From the NCBI GenBank assembly GCA_964559455.1, contig CAZLHO010000021.1, forward strand, positions 1 to 48,099: a DNA stretch of 48,099 nt, read 5' to 3'. This DNA is from CAZLHO01 sp964559455. GTDB taxonomy: Bacteria > Krumholzibacteriota > Krumholzibacteriia > LZORAL124-64-63. The translations under genes and the position numbers were made by a program. The notes beneath the pieces were generated by a model that searched no databases, had not been told where the DNA came from, and was given only the letters and a program-made list of their open reading frames with translations. Shown piece by piece: positions 9,120 to 17,824 of this stretch (within the stretch, counting starts at the first letter, position 1; every line of letters begins with the position of its first letter).

Positions 9120-10193
9120 ATGTTCCTGGGGCGTTGGTGTTCGATGCTGTCGCGTTGCTTCGCCGTCCTGGCGGCGACGGTCGTCGTCGCGTCCGCGGCC
9201 GCAGGCGCGCCCGGCGTGGAGCGGGCCCGCGCCGCGCTGCTGGCGGGTCTGGCGTCGGTGGATTCCCTGCTGGCGGCGGGCGACGCGGAGGCGGCGGCGC
9301 GCGAGGCCGCCGCGCTGCGCGAGAGCCGGGGGATGAGCGACGATCTGCTCTGGCAGGTCGAGCAGCGTCTCGGCGTTGCCCTGCACGCTCTCGGCCGCTC
9401 GCAGGCCGCCCTGGATCATCTGGAGCGGGCGACCGCCTGGGCGCCGCGGGTCGCCGAGAACCATCGGAGCCTGGCCGCCGTGCTGATGGCTCTCGGGCGG
9501 CAGGGCCGCGCCCTGGGCGAACTGCGCGAGGCCGTCGCGCTGGCGCCGCAGGACGTGGCGATGCGTCTGGAGTACTCCCAGGCCCTGATGGACTACCGCC
9601 AGTACCCGCGGGCGGCCCGCGAGATCGAGATCGCCGCCGGACTCTGCGGGGACTGCTCCGCGTCGGATCGGGCGCGCGCCCGTCTGGCCATGCTGCAGGG
9701 GGACTACGAGGCGGCCGTGCCGCCGCTGCGTCGCCTGCAGCTTTCCGGCGACGACCCGGAGATCACCCGCAATCTGGCGCTGTCGCTGGTGCGCAGCGGC
9801 GATCCGGCGGGGGCCCGGACGCTGCTGATCGCGGCCGGATCCGCGACGACTGCCTGGGAGGTCCGTCTCTTGCTCGAGGCCGACCGCGCTCTGGGGGACG
9901 CCGGGCGGGCGCGGGAACTCGTGGCCGTGGCCCGCGGCGGGGGCGGCGGCGACTATCCCGCCGAGCTCTGGGCCCTGGCCGCCCTGATCTGCCACGAACA
10001 GGGTCTGCCCGAGGACGGTCTGCTGCTGGTGGACCGGGCCATCGCCCTGGATCCCGGCAACGCGGCCTACCGCAACAACCGGGTCGTCCTGTTGACCAGT
10101 CTCGGCCGCAGCGAGGAGGCCGATCGCGAGATGGAGGCGCTGCTCGCAATCGATCCCTCGCGCGATGTAGGGGAAGGCGCCGAGACTCCCTAG
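9120..10193 (+). CDS. exported TPR-repeat protein
   Basis: This 357-residue protein has a signal peptide at about residues 9-30 and then consecutive TPR helices over nearly its full length. Clear repeats include LGVALHALGRSQAALDHLERA, LALSLVRSGDPAGARTLL and the final NNRVVLLTSLGRSEEADREM. TPR arrays form protein-binding solenoids; nothing shows the partner. The ATG at 9120 has GGAG about six bases upstream, while ATG 9144 would give a more typical signal peptide. It is divergent from the secreted-protein operon. A short CTCC/GGAG hairpin followed by ATAATTTTTTT just after the stop may terminate it weakly. Confidence 0.75.
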   Translation: MFLGRWCSMLSRCFAVLAATVVVASAAAGAPGVERARAALLAGLASVDSLLAAGDAEAAAREAAALRESRGMSDDLLWQVEQRLGVALHALGRSQAALDHLERATAWAPRVAENHRSLAAVLMALGRQGRALGELREAVALAPQDVAMRLEYSQALMDYRQYPRAAREIEIAAGLCGDCSASDRARARLAMLQGDYEAAVPPLRRLQLSGDDPEITRNLALSLVRSGDPAGARTLLIAAGSATTAWEVRLLLEADRALGDAGRARELVAVARGGGGGDYPAELWALAALICHEQGLPEDGLLLVDRAIALDPGNAAYRNNRVVLLTSLGRSEEADREMEALLAIDPSRDVGEGAETP

Positions 10194-10271
10194 CGGAGAT
10201 AATTTTTTTGCATAAACAGGAATGAATTGTAATTTTCGCAGAGGCAGATGATGTATGAGCCTACAGTTTTG

Positions 10272-10280
10272 TGATATAAT
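10272..10280 (+). promoter_or_regulatory. extended -10 promoter before the 10348 gene
   Basis: TGATATAAT is a consensus -10 box with the TGn extension. No good -35 box lies 16-18 bp upstream, which is tolerated in extended -10 promoters. It lies about 70 bp before the chosen start of the next gene. Confidence 0.5.
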
Positions 10281-10347
10281 CATCATATCTCGCCAAGGAT
10301 CAGGCCATCGCTCCCGCCTTCCGGCCGGGAAGCCGGGAGTGAAGAGG

Positions 10348-11364
10348 ATGATGAAAGGAATCACACCCATGGGTCTTCCCTGGAAGATCGTGCATCGTTG
10401 CACCACCCTTCTCCCGCTCGTCTTCCTGCTGCTGGCGGCCGCGGCCGCGCCCGTACTGGCCGGCGCCTGCGAGGACCTGTCGCCGGCGAGCGAGAACTTG
10501 GCGCTCTTCGGCGTCGACTACCGCCCCCGCATCGGCTTCCAGCCCGTGGACGCCGAGGTCTTCGGCGCGGGCGAGCCCCTGCCGGAGTCGTTGCCGGCGA
10601 CCCTGTCCTTCCCGCTCTACGCCTACAATCTGCACGGCGATCTCCTGGGGGCGAGGTTCAGGATCCTCTCGTCGGCGCGGATCCTGCAGTTCGTTCCGGA
10701 GGCGGCGCTGGTGCTCACGGCCGGGAATTCGCCGGTCGAAGAGGCGGGGATCTGGCGGGACGACATCCAGCTCCTGAGCTTCGGCCTGGCCGGCCCCCTG
10801 CTGCTGGGCTTCGTCGAGGTAGAGGCGGCCGAGGGGGCCGACGGCGTCTGGGTCGACCTCGCCGGCAAGGACGGCGCCCCCCTGCCCGAGGTGAACATCG
10901 ACGGCCGCGGGGCCCTGCCCGCCGTGTCGCCCCATCACGGCGCCTTCGCCGGGGCGGACGACCCCTACCACTGCCAGCCGGCTCTCTGCCCGGAGCCCCT
11001 GCCGGCGATCCTGGATCTCGAAGTGCTCGAGAGCGGCTTCACGCCGACCCGCCTGAGCTGGACGGCCGGCGAGGGCAACTACACGATGATCCGCTTCCTT
11101 CCCTTCGGCATCCACCCGCACTCGGTCTACGACGGCGAACTGCTAGTGCTGATGCCCACGGTCGAGGGAGGACGCTACAACGTCATCCACAGCACGCCGG
11201 ACGTGGCCCAGTACTGGTACACGGCCTTCAACGTCGAGATCGCCGGCGGAGAGGTCGTGCTCGGCAGCCAGATCGAGACCGGATCGATGGTGACCGCCAT
11301 CGTCGACGAGAGCATTCCCGCGGACACCGTGACCTGGGGCGCGGTCAAGCAGCAGTATCGCTGA
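10348..11364 (+). CDS. secreted protein of unknown function with WGAVKQQYR tail
   Basis: The 338-residue protein carries a signal peptide with a long Leu/Ala core ending PVLAGA. The mature N-terminus, with its ENLALFGVDYRP segment, is followed by about 130 residues of probable beta-sandwich (TLSFPLYAYNLHGDLLGARFRI) and a second beta-rich half. No enzyme motif is visible. The protein ends VTWGAVKQQYR, matching the tail of the 8184-8927 product although the bodies do not resemble each other. I used ATG 10348, which follows GGGAG by eight bases; ATG 10369, preceded by AAAGGA, is nearly as good. A strong GC hairpin follows the stop. Confidence 0.7.
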   Translation: MMKGITPMGLPWKIVHRCTTLLPLVFLLLAAAAAPVLAGACEDLSPASENLALFGVDYRPRIGFQPVDAEVFGAGEPLPESLPATLSFPLYAYNLHGDLLGARFRILSSARILQFVPEAALVLTAGNSPVEEAGIWRDDIQLLSFGLAGPLLLGFVEVEAAEGADGVWVDLAGKDGAPLPEVNIDGRGALPAVSPHHGAFAGADDPYHCQPALCPEPLPAILDLEVLESGFTPTRLSWTAGEGNYTMIRFLPFGIHPHSVYDGELLVLMPTVEGGRYNVIHSTPDVAQYWYTAFNVEIAGGEVVLGSQIETGSMVTAIVDESIPADTVTWGAVKQQYR

Positions 11365-11385
11365 GCTTCCATCCGCATCGCCCGC

Positions 11386-11417
11386 ACGCCGCCGTCGCGC
11401 CGCCGCGACGGCGGCGT
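11386..11417 (+). terminator. 14-bp hairpin after the 10348 gene
   Basis: A perfect 14-bp GC-rich stem (11386-11399 with 11404-11417) has a four-base loop and starts 22 bp after the stop codon. No T tract follows, so it may block 3' exonucleases or act with Rho rather than serve as a standard intrinsic terminator. Confidence 0.45.
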
Positions 11418-11428
11418 CGCGTCCATGG

Positions 11429-11457
11429 TTGATCCCCGCCGGCCGGGGCCGTAGATT
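11429..11457 (+). promoter_or_regulatory. promoter before the TonB-C-like lipoprotein
   Basis: TTGATC (11429-11434) and TAGATT (11452-11457) are separated by 17 bp, giving a leader of about 45 bases to the GTG start at 11509. Confidence 0.5.
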
Positions 11458-11508
11458 GGCCCGGAACTCGTTCTCGGACCGAACCCCCGTTCCATTCCGG
11501 GAGGCCCC

Positions 11509-12426
11509 GTGAATCCACAGCGTCGAACGGCTTCGCGCCGCGGTCGCCTGGTCCTGCTCGGCCTCGTCGCCATCCTGGCAGGATGCGCGACGTCGCCGCC
11601 GTCATCGCCCGTCGGCGACGCCGTCGGCGACGCGCCGGAGCGTTTCATCGAGAGTCCCGTTCCCGACGGCCCGTGGCGGCCCCACGTTTTGCTGCGCTGC
11701 GCCGGGCCGGAGGACTCCCTGCCGAGGCGGGCCGCGACCGCCCTGCGCGAGTCGAACGAACTCTTCGGCTTCGGCGAGGGGGGCGACGCCATCGTGGCCC
11801 TGGAGCTCTACCTGCAGGGAGGGGGGCGGCGCGAGGGGATGCTGCTGCTGACGCTGGCCCAGCTCTACGTGTTGGCCGGCCAGGGCGCTCCCGACCTGGT
11901 TCCCTTCGAGGGACCGGCCGCCGACACCGGGGACTGGCCCGAGAACCGCCGCCGCTTCCTGGCGCGGGCGGAGGCGTTGCTGGACGAGGCCCGCGTGCTG
12001 CGCGCCGACGACGCCGTCGTGGAGTACCTGTGGGCCGACGCCTGCCGGGCCCGCGGCGACACGGCCTCGGCGAGGACTCACCACGACGCGGCCCTGACGC
12101 TGTGCACACTCCCCTCGAGCTTCGCCGTGCTCGACCTGCACCAGCATCTCGGGCGGCATGCGGCGGTCTTCCTGGACGGACCGGCTCCGGAATATCCCGA
12201 CGAGGCGGCGCGCCGGGGCGTGCAGGGCGTGGTCGTCCAGGACCTGCTCGTGACCCCGGGCGGCCGGGTGGCCCAGGTCGTCGGCGTGGCGGTTCCGAAC
12301 GGGGCCCTCGGGCGAGCCGCCGCCGCGGCCCACGGCAGGGCCCGCTACCGCCCGGCCAGGATCGGCAAGTATCCGATCTGGTCCTGGGTCCGGGTCGAAT
12401 CCTCGTTCAACTTGACGGCGGATTGA
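11509..12426 (+). CDS. lipoprotein with TonB-C-like C-terminal domain
   Basis: The 305-residue protein has a lipoprotein signal with a perfect lipobox, LAGC, and Cys26 as the lipidated residue. The middle (residues about 75-210) is helical and resembles degenerate TPR hairpins (LTLAQLYVLAGQ, LRADDAVVEYLWADACRARGD). The last 90 residues contain PEYPDEAARRGVQGVVVQDLLV and ARYRPARIGKYPIWSWV, which match the pattern of the TonB C-terminal domain that contacts outer-membrane receptors. There is no Pro-rich spacer or N-terminal membrane helix, so this is not a classical TonB. GTG 11509 is chosen because GGGAGG lies four bases upstream. Confidence 0.68.
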   Translation: MNPQRRTASRRGRLVLLGLVAILAGCATSPPSSPVGDAVGDAPERFIESPVPDGPWRPHVLLRCAGPEDSLPRRAATALRESNELFGFGEGGDAIVALELYLQGGGRREGMLLLTLAQLYVLAGQGAPDLVPFEGPAADTGDWPENRRRFLARAEALLDEARVLRADDAVVEYLWADACRARGDTASARTHHDAALTLCTLPSSFAVLDLHQHLGRHAAVFLDGPAPEYPDEAARRGVQGVVVQDLLVTPGGRVAQVVGVAVPNGALGRAAAAAHGRARYRPARIGKYPIWSWVRVESSFNLTAD

Positions 12427-12456
12427 CCGTCCGCCGTTCCGGCCGGCAACTCCCGG

Positions 12457-12486
12457 TTGATTTCCCGGGGGGCAGGGCCTTATCTT
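12457..12486 (+). promoter_or_regulatory. promoter before the PD40 lipoprotein
   Basis: TTGATT (12457-12462) and TATCTT (12481-12486) are 18 bp apart in the 167-bp gap ahead of the TTG start at 12594. Confidence 0.5.
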
Positions 12487-12593
12487 ACAGGAGGTTCCCG
12501 CCCCCCCGGGATCCGGTGCCATATCATGGCTCAAGCGAACGATGCCCATGCGATGATGTCCGTGGCAATCTGCCCGCCTGCGGAGGTTCAGTC

Positions 12594-13979
12594 TTGAAGA
12601 AGCGCCTTGATCACCGTGTCGTCACCCTCGTGGCCCTGGGCCTGGCCGTCGGCGCCCTGGCCGTCGGTTGCTCGACCCGCCCCGAAATCTCCGAGGAACT
12701 TCCTCTCGCCGGCAACCACTCGCCCGGCGACCTGATCATGGTGACCTCCGACACCACCTCCGACGGATTCCATTATCTGGAGCCGGAGATTTCCCCGAAC
12801 GGCCAGCGCGTGGCCTTCACGGCCGACTGGCTCGCCATCTACAAGGGCGATCTTCCCGATCCCGTGCCGCTGATCCGTTCGCTCGTCGTCAAGCCCGTGG
12901 AGGCCCAACTCCAGCCCACCGAGGAGCTGGGCGAGACCGGCGCCGCGCTGGTGTGGCTCGGAACCTACTTCTTCGACGCCGGGGATTCGCCGATCCAGGA
13001 GAGCCCGGGCAACATCCGCCAGAAGGGCAGCCCGACCTGGCTGGACGACGAGAACCTGGTCTGCTGGATGGACACGCCGCGCGGCGCGCGCCTCTTCCGA
13101 CTCCCCGTCCCGGCCGGATACGGCGCGGAGAGCCAGATCTTCCCCGAGGTCCTCTTCTACGAGCCGGACGACGGCAAGATCATCGGCTGGAGGTACTGGA
13201 TGCACCGCTCGCCGGCGATTTCTCCCGACGGGCGCTGGATCGCTTTCAGCCGTTTCGGTTACGAGATGGTGGACTCGCTGAGCAGCTATACGCAGCAGTC
13301 CATCTGCGTGGTCCCGGTTCCCGGTGCGGGGGAGCGCGCCGACTACATGATCCAGCTCACCGACGGCGCCGCCATCTGCGACGCGCCGGCCTGGTCGCCC
13401 GACGGCAGCCGGATCACCTTCCACGCCACTCCGGACATCGTCGGCGACGGCTCGCCCTATTTCTCGGTGGAACTCTTCACGGTGGACTTCGACACGACGG
13501 GCTTCGCCCAGGACGGCGCGGTCGAGCTCAACAAGAACATCCTGCAGCTGACCGATTCGCCGCCCGAGGCGGGCAACCCCATCGCCATCCGGAACATGAA
13601 TCCGACCTATGCGCCCGACGGCTCCCGCATCGTCTTCGTCTCGGACCGCCGCGCGCCGACGATCACTCTGCACGAGCGGAACATCTGGTCGATCCCGCCG
13701 GACGCCAGTCTGCCCGCCAGCATCCTCTTCTTCAGCCGCAACGACGACGTGGATCCGTCCTTCGTGCCCGGCCGCAGCGACGCCCTGGTGCTCTCCAGCG
13801 CCATGGGCTTCCCGACCGAGATGCTGGACCGGCTGGAGCTGGAGGCCCTGGAGAGGATCGCGCAGGAGAACCCGCAGCTCGACCCCATCGTGGTGGCCGA
13901 CCGCGCCGCCAGCGAGCGGACGCAGCTGGAGTTCTTCGCCCGGGTGATGAGCCACCTCTACGTCTTCTCGAACTGGTAG
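12594..13979 (+). CDS. lipoprotein with WD40-like/PD40 (TolB-type) beta-propeller
   Basis: The 461-residue product has a lipoprotein signal peptide with Cys26 in LAVGC; Ala rather than Leu at -3 makes the lipobox slightly unusual. The mature part is a TolB-type propeller with repeats of the PD40 class: EPEISPNGQRVAFTADW, SPAISPDGRWIAFSRFG, APAWSPDGSRITFHATP and NPTYAPDGSRIVFVSDR. Such propellers usually mediate protein binding at the outer membrane or periplasm. The TTG start is chosen because GGAGG is seven bases upstream and the signal peptide begins there (MKKRL). It precedes the aldolase gene by only 19 bp and probably shares its transcript. Confidence 0.78.
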   Translation: MKKRLDHRVVTLVALGLAVGALAVGCSTRPEISEELPLAGNHSPGDLIMVTSDTTSDGFHYLEPEISPNGQRVAFTADWLAIYKGDLPDPVPLIRSLVVKPVEAQLQPTEELGETGAALVWLGTYFFDAGDSPIQESPGNIRQKGSPTWLDDENLVCWMDTPRGARLFRLPVPAGYGAESQIFPEVLFYEPDDGKIIGWRYWMHRSPAISPDGRWIAFSRFGYEMVDSLSSYTQQSICVVPVPGAGERADYMIQLTDGAAICDAPAWSPDGSRITFHATPDIVGDGSPYFSVELFTVDFDTTGFAQDGAVELNKNILQLTDSPPEAGNPIAIRNMNPTYAPDGSRIVFVSDRRAPTITLHERNIWSIPPDASLPASILFFSRNDDVDPSFVPGRSDALVLSSAMGFPTEMLDRLELEALERIAQENPQLDPIVVADRAASERTQLEFFARVMSHLYVFSNW

Positions 13980-13998
13980 CCGTCGGCCGGGAGGGGTC

Positions 13999-14640
13999 AT
14001 GCCCGCGCAGGAGGCCATGCGCCGCGAGCTGGTCCGCACCGGCAGGCTGCTCTACGACCGCCAGCTGATCGTCGCCGCCGAAGGGAACCTCTCGGTTCGT
14101 CTCGGCGGCGATCTCTTTCTGACCACCCCCGCCGGCGCCTGCAAGGGCGAGCTCGCCGAGAACGATCTCGTCCTGGTGGACACCGCCGGCCGGCCCCGCT
14201 ACCCCGAGGGCCCGCGGCCCAGCTCGGAGTGGGCCCTGCACCGCGAGATCTACGCCCGCCGGCCCGACGCCGGCGCCATCTGCCACGCCCACCCGCCCTA
14301 CGCCACCGCCTTCGCCTGCGCCGGCCGCGGCCTGCCCGCCGACCTGCTGCCCGAGGCCGTCCTGCTGCTCGGGGACGTGCCCCTGGCCCCCTGCGCGACC
14401 CCCGGCACCGAGGATGTGCCCGATTCGGTGCGGCCCCTGCTCACCGGCCGCCGCGCCCTGCTGCTGTCCAACCACGGGGCGGTGGCCTGGGGTCCGGACC
14501 TGGAGACGGCCCGCCAGCGCCTGGAGACGGTCGAGCGGCTGGCCCAGGTCGCCCTGCTGGCCGCGGCCCTGGGCGGGCCCGTACCGCTGCCGCCGGAGAT
14601 CCTGCAGCGGCTGCGCGCGATGCGCGGCGATCAAGACTGA
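13999..14640 (+). CDS. class II aldolase/adducin family (fuculose-phosphate-aldolase-like)
   Basis: The 213-residue protein matches class II aldolases such as L-fuculose-1-phosphate aldolase in length and motifs. These zinc enzymes split sugar phosphates to dihydroxyacetone phosphate and an aldehyde. An N-terminal AAEGNLSVRLG supplies the phosphate-binding GN.S, SSEWALH carries the catalytic-region glutamate, and HAHPPYA and SNHGAV give three zinc histidines. Related enzymes act on methylthioribulose phosphate or ribulose phosphate, so the substrate is open. The ATG at 13999 has GGGAGGGG just upstream. Pairing with an exported PD40 lipoprotein is unusual and does not identify the pathway. Confidence 0.82.
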   Translation: MPAQEAMRRELVRTGRLLYDRQLIVAAEGNLSVRLGGDLFLTTPAGACKGELAENDLVLVDTAGRPRYPEGPRPSSEWALHREIYARRPDAGAICHAHPPYATAFACAGRGLPADLLPEAVLLLGDVPLAPCATPGTEDVPDSVRPLLTGRRALLLSNHGAVAWGPDLETARQRLETVERLAQVALLAAALGGPVPLPPEILQRLRAMRGDQD

Positions 14641-14753
14641 TCCCCCTTTTCCCTCCGACATCGAGCACCGGACGCCCACGGGCGCATTCCCGTGCGCGCC
14701 CAGGCGCCGGCAGGTGCTGTTCGGGAGCGGATATGGGCTGGGGGGAGGGCATG

Positions 14754-14808
14754 AAAAAGGGGGGAGCCGAAGCTCCCCCCTCGGGGCTTCGCCGCGCGGG
14801 GCGGCGAA
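14754..14808 (-). terminator. tandem hairpins: intrinsic terminator of the porin gene
   Basis: Read on the minus strand after the stop at 14823, a first hairpin (TTCGCCGC/GCGGCGAA, 14788-14808) is followed by a second with a 9-bp stem, GGGGGGAGC/GCTCCCCCC, closed by a TTCG tetraloop (14759-14780). TTTTT follows at 14758-14754. The c(UUCG)g loop is exceptionally stable, so this should be an efficient terminator. Confidence 0.9.
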
Positions 14809-14822
14809 TCGTTCAGGTCAGC

Positions 14823-16109
14823 CTAGAAGCAGACCTTGGTGCCCATGAAGACGAACATGACGTTGTCGGCATCCTCGCCGAAGGCATCCTCGTCGGGCAT
14901 GAACATGCCCAGGCCGCCCTCGAAATTCACGCCTTCGCGGTACATGTAGTTCAGCTTGAGGTCCAACTCGGCGCCGATGGCGTCCTCTTCGTCCTCCTCG
15001 ACCTCGGCTTCCTTGAAGATGAAGTAGTCGATCGAGACGTCCAGGCCCGGGGTCGGCGTGAAGCCGCCCGCGAAGCGCATGGCGGTCATGTCGGTCCACA
15101 TGATATCGCCGTACTGGTGCGCCAGGTCCATCATGCCCATGAAGTCGTGGTACGAGGCGAAGGGAGCGTAGTACTCCTCCATGTCGTCGCTGTCCTCGTC
15201 CTCGGGCTGGCCGCTGGCGTAGTTGTACTCGAAGCCCAGGAAGGGCTCGACCTCGGCGTCGAAGTCGTAGAACAGGCCGGCGTAGAAGGCCTTCGAGTTG
15301 ATGTCATACTCGGTGTCCGGGCCGTAGTGAACGGTGCCCTTGTTCATCGTGGCCTCGGCGTAGGCGTGGAAGCCCTCGTGCTGGTAGTCGACCAGCGCGC
15401 CGAAGGTCATCTGGCTGTCGTTGTCGATCGAATCGGCTTCGTCGTCCTCCCAGATCTCCTGGGTGAGCATCAGGACGTAGGGCTCGAAGAAGAGCTCGTC
15501 CGGCATGGCGTCGTAGTGCATGTACAGGCCGCGCATGTCGACGTCGCCGTAGCCGGCGCCCTCGCCGAAGTACTTGTTCCAGTAGGTCTCCTGGATCTTC
15601 AGGCAGAGCAGGTCCAGCCAGCCCTTCTCGAAGGCGTAGTGACCCTTGAAGCCGTCGAAGAACTTGGTCTCGTGCAGGACCCAGTCGTTCGGGCCGATCA
15701 CGCGCTCGCGGCCGTAGGCCAGGCGCATGCGGCCGGCGGTGGCGTCGAAGCCGTCGAAGAGGAAGTCGGTCAGGGTGAAGTTCGCCTCGTAGACGTCGAA
15801 GTCCTCGGCCTCGGGGCCATAGTACCAATCGTAGGGATCGTCGCCCCAGGTGCCGAACTCGAAGTAGTCCTGCAGGCCCAGCTTGTAGTAGCCGCCCTCG
15901 AACTCGCCCTTCATCATGATGCGGGCGCGCATCTCGCCGTAGCCGAAGTTGTCGTCGTTGTCGCCGTCGTAGTCGTCCAGGTTATTCCAGCCGGTCCATC
16001 GCCACCACATCTGGCCGTTGACGTCGCCGGCGGTGGCGGCGCTGGTGGCCAGACCCATGCCCACGAGCAGGGCCAGGGCGAAGATAAGCAGCATCAGTCG
16101 CTTCATCAT
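14823..16109 (-). CDS. outer-membrane beta-barrel, alginate-export/porin-like
   Basis: The 428-residue protein begins with a clear signal peptide (MMKRLMLLIFALALLVGMGL, cleavage near residue 30). It continues as alternating amphipathic strands rich in Tyr, Phe, Trp, Asp and Glu, such as MWWRWTGWNNLDDYD and YYKLGLQDYFEFG, and ends with a strand finishing in Phe, the usual signal for assembly by the BAM machinery. Segments like ATAGRMRLAYGRERVIGPNDWV resemble alginate-export-domain barrels. It is strongly acidic, with few Lys. I start at 16109, seven bases after GGAGGAG; residues encoded upstream are not signal-like. It probably forms a pore, but the cargo is unknown. A possible GGAACT box near 16156 hints at ECF control, weakly. 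Confidence 0.78.
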   Translation of the reverse strand: MMKRLMLLIFALALLVGMGLATSAATAGDVNGQMWWRWTGWNNLDDYDGDNDDNFGYGEMRARIMMKGEFEGGYYKLGLQDYFEFGTWGDDPYDWYYGPEAEDFDVYEANFTLTDFLFDGFDATAGRMRLAYGRERVIGPNDWVLHETKFFDGFKGHYAFEKGWLDLLCLKIQETYWNKYFGEGAGYGDVDMRGLYMHYDAMPDELFFEPYVLMLTQEIWEDDEADSIDNDSQMTFGALVDYQHEGFHAYAEATMNKGTVHYGPDTEYDINSKAFYAGLFYDFDAEVEPFLGFEYNYASGQPEDEDSDDMEEYYAPFASYHDFMGMMDLAHQYGDIMWTDMTAMRFAGGFTPTPGLDVSIDYFIFKEAEVEEDEEDAIGAELDLKLNYMYREGVNFEGGLGMFMPDEDAFGEDADNVMFVFMGTKVCF

Positions 16110-16227
16110 TTGAAAGCTCCTCCATGAAAGGACAAGATTCAGCAAACTATCGATCTTTAGTTCCACATCAGTGGATGGTCTTCGCTGTCGGGCGAGAGAC
16201 CACTCCAACGCAGTTTTCAGATCGATA

Positions 16228-17481
16228 TCACCTCCCCTCGTACATGAGCGTCAGCCGTTCCGTAATGGCTGACCAACTGAACCTCTCGTCGATAACCTCG
16301 CGGGCCCGGCGGGCCCTTGCTCTCGTGGTCTCTCTATCTTCGAGCGCCTTGATGACGGCCCCGGCGAAAGTCTCGTCGGGGGGCGCCAGCGTGAGCGCGT
16401 CATCACCCGGCTTCACGATTCCCTCGGCCCCTATCTCGGTGGTCACCACGGGGATGCCGCGGGCCATGGCCTCCAGGATCTTGATCTTGATGCCGCCGCC
16501 CTCGGCCAGAGGGGCCACGAACAGGCGGCATTGCCGGTAGAGGTCCTCCAGATCTTCCACGTAGCCCAAGGCGACGACCGATTCATCGGTCGTGCCGAGC
16601 GCCCTAATAAACGATTCGGAGCCGCGCCCAGCAAGCACAAGTTGCCCCGTTTCGGTACATTGGGCAACCACCGGCCATACCTTGTCAATCAAAAATTTCG
16701 CCGCGATCCGGTTGGGCCGATGCCCGAAGCTGCCCACGAAAAGCAGGCGGTCCGGACCGTCCTCCCGCCAAACGGGACGCACCTTGTCCGTATCCACGCC
16801 CAGGGGCACGGCCGCGCAGTTGCGGCCGCCTGCGGCCAGGAGCAAGTCGCGGTCCTGCTCGGTCACGCAGAGCGTGGTGTCGGCCTCCCGGGTCGCCGCG
16901 CGCTCGAGGCGGCGCCAGCTGTCGGCCTGGAGACGCAACTTCATCTTCAACAATGGGTTGCCGGTCTGTTCCATGCGCCGCCGCCGGGGCAGGGAGCTGA
17001 GCTCGTGGGTGTTCAGGAAAAGGCGCGGGCGGGCTGCACCGGGGCCGTCCCCGGCGTCGCGGCGCCGTTTCAGGTCTTGCAGGATGCGGAAGAGCTGCAG
17101 GTATTCCACCTGCACGGCGTCGGGGTCCGCGGCCGCCACGGCGGCGGCGACGGCGCGCAGGACCGCCGGTTCGCCGTACTTCTCCATGTACAGGGGATAG
17201 CCGCTGACCAGGCTCTTCGCTGCGGCGGCGAGGCGGCGTCCGACCAGACGCAGGCGGTCGAGGCCGCGGGCGCGCGCATCCAGGAAGGGGACGGTCACGA
17301 CCGTGGCGCCGAGGTCGGCGGCGACCCCGTCGGCCAGGTCCTCTTCGCCGGGGCGCATCAGCGCGACCAGGGTGACGTCGTGGCGGCGGGCCAGGCCGGC
17401 GACGAGGCTGCGCACCGAAACGCCGCCTCCGTGGCCGATCTCGCGGTGGGGCAGGTAGGGGCTGATCACGAGCACGCGCAT
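16228..17481 (-). CDS. glycosyltransferase, GT4 family (GT-B fold)
   Basis: The 417-residue protein starts with MRVLVISPYLPHREIGHGGGVSVRSL, the glycine-rich acceptor-side loop of GT-B enzymes. The C-terminal half contains FVGSFGHRPN, VLAGRG and the donor-binding GGGIKIKILEAMARGIPVVTT with the E-x7-E-like region. It should transfer a sugar from a nucleotide-sugar donor at the cytoplasmic face of the membrane. The start ATG is clear. It follows the two DUF507 genes by 30 bp and may be co-transcribed. The 3' half (about 16230-16750) is visibly less GC-rich and uses codons such as ATA, AAA and TTG that are rare in the 5' half and neighbours, which hints at recombination. Confidence 0.85.
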   Translation of the reverse strand: MRVLVISPYLPHREIGHGGGVSVRSLVAGLARRHDVTLVALMRPGEEDLADGVAADLGATVVTVPFLDARARGLDRLRLVGRRLAAAAKSLVSGYPLYMEKYGEPAVLRAVAAAVAAADPDAVQVEYLQLFRILQDLKRRRDAGDGPGAARPRLFLNTHELSSLPRRRRMEQTGNPLLKMKLRLQADSWRRLERAATREADTTLCVTEQDRDLLLAAGGRNCAAVPLGVDTDKVRPVWREDGPDRLLFVGSFGHRPNRIAAKFLIDKVWPVVAQCTETGQLVLAGRGSESFIRALGTTDESVVALGYVEDLEDLYRQCRLFVAPLAEGGGIKIKILEAMARGIPVVTTEIGAEGIVKPGDDALTLAPPDETFAGAVIKALEDRETTRARARRAREVIDERFSWSAITERLTLMYEGR

Positions 17482-17511
17482 GGGCTTCCGTTCCCGATGC
17501 GCCGCGGGGGG

Positions 17512-17796
17512 TCAATACATCACGTAGCCCCGGGTCGCGGCCAGATCCTTCTTGACCTTGTCGAGTTCCAGTTCGAACTCGGGGGAGCCGTCCTCGAGGA
17601 AGCTCTTGTTCTTGTGGACCCAGGCGGTGGCTTCCTCGTCGATCTCGTCCTCGATGCGCAAGTCGTTCAGGATGACGCCCTCGACGAGCGTGCGGAAGCG
17701 GTCCTCGTCGATCTCCAGATCGACGTGCTCCTCGTCGAGCAGGGCGTCGACGATCGAGCGGGCCAGGACCTGGATGCGTTCCTCGGTGAGTCTCAT
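17512..17796 (-). CDS. DUF507 family protein (second of a tandem pair)
   Basis: This 94-residue acidic protein starts MRLTEERIQVLARSIVDALLD and continues with the FRTLVEGVILNDLRIEDEIDEEA segment that identifies DUF507. The family's biochemical role is not established. It lies 28 bp after a paralogue with the same start pattern and 30 bp before the glycosyltransferase gene. No membrane segment or signal is present. Both paralogues look intact. Confidence 0.85.
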   Translation of the reverse strand: MRLTEERIQVLARSIVDALLDEEHVDLEIDEDRFRTLVEGVILNDLRIEDEIDEEATAWVHKNKSFLEDGSPEFELELDKVKKDLAATRGYVMY

Positions 17797-17824
17797 GTCG
17801 TCACGTCTCCGGGGATTTCGCCGC

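Noticed and set aside
16150..16180. RpoE-like GGAACT-N16-CTGA promoter for the porin gene
   Set aside because: The -10 side matches poorly and differs from the TGAAAC/CGTA pattern of the ECF factor encoded here, so I did not call it a site.
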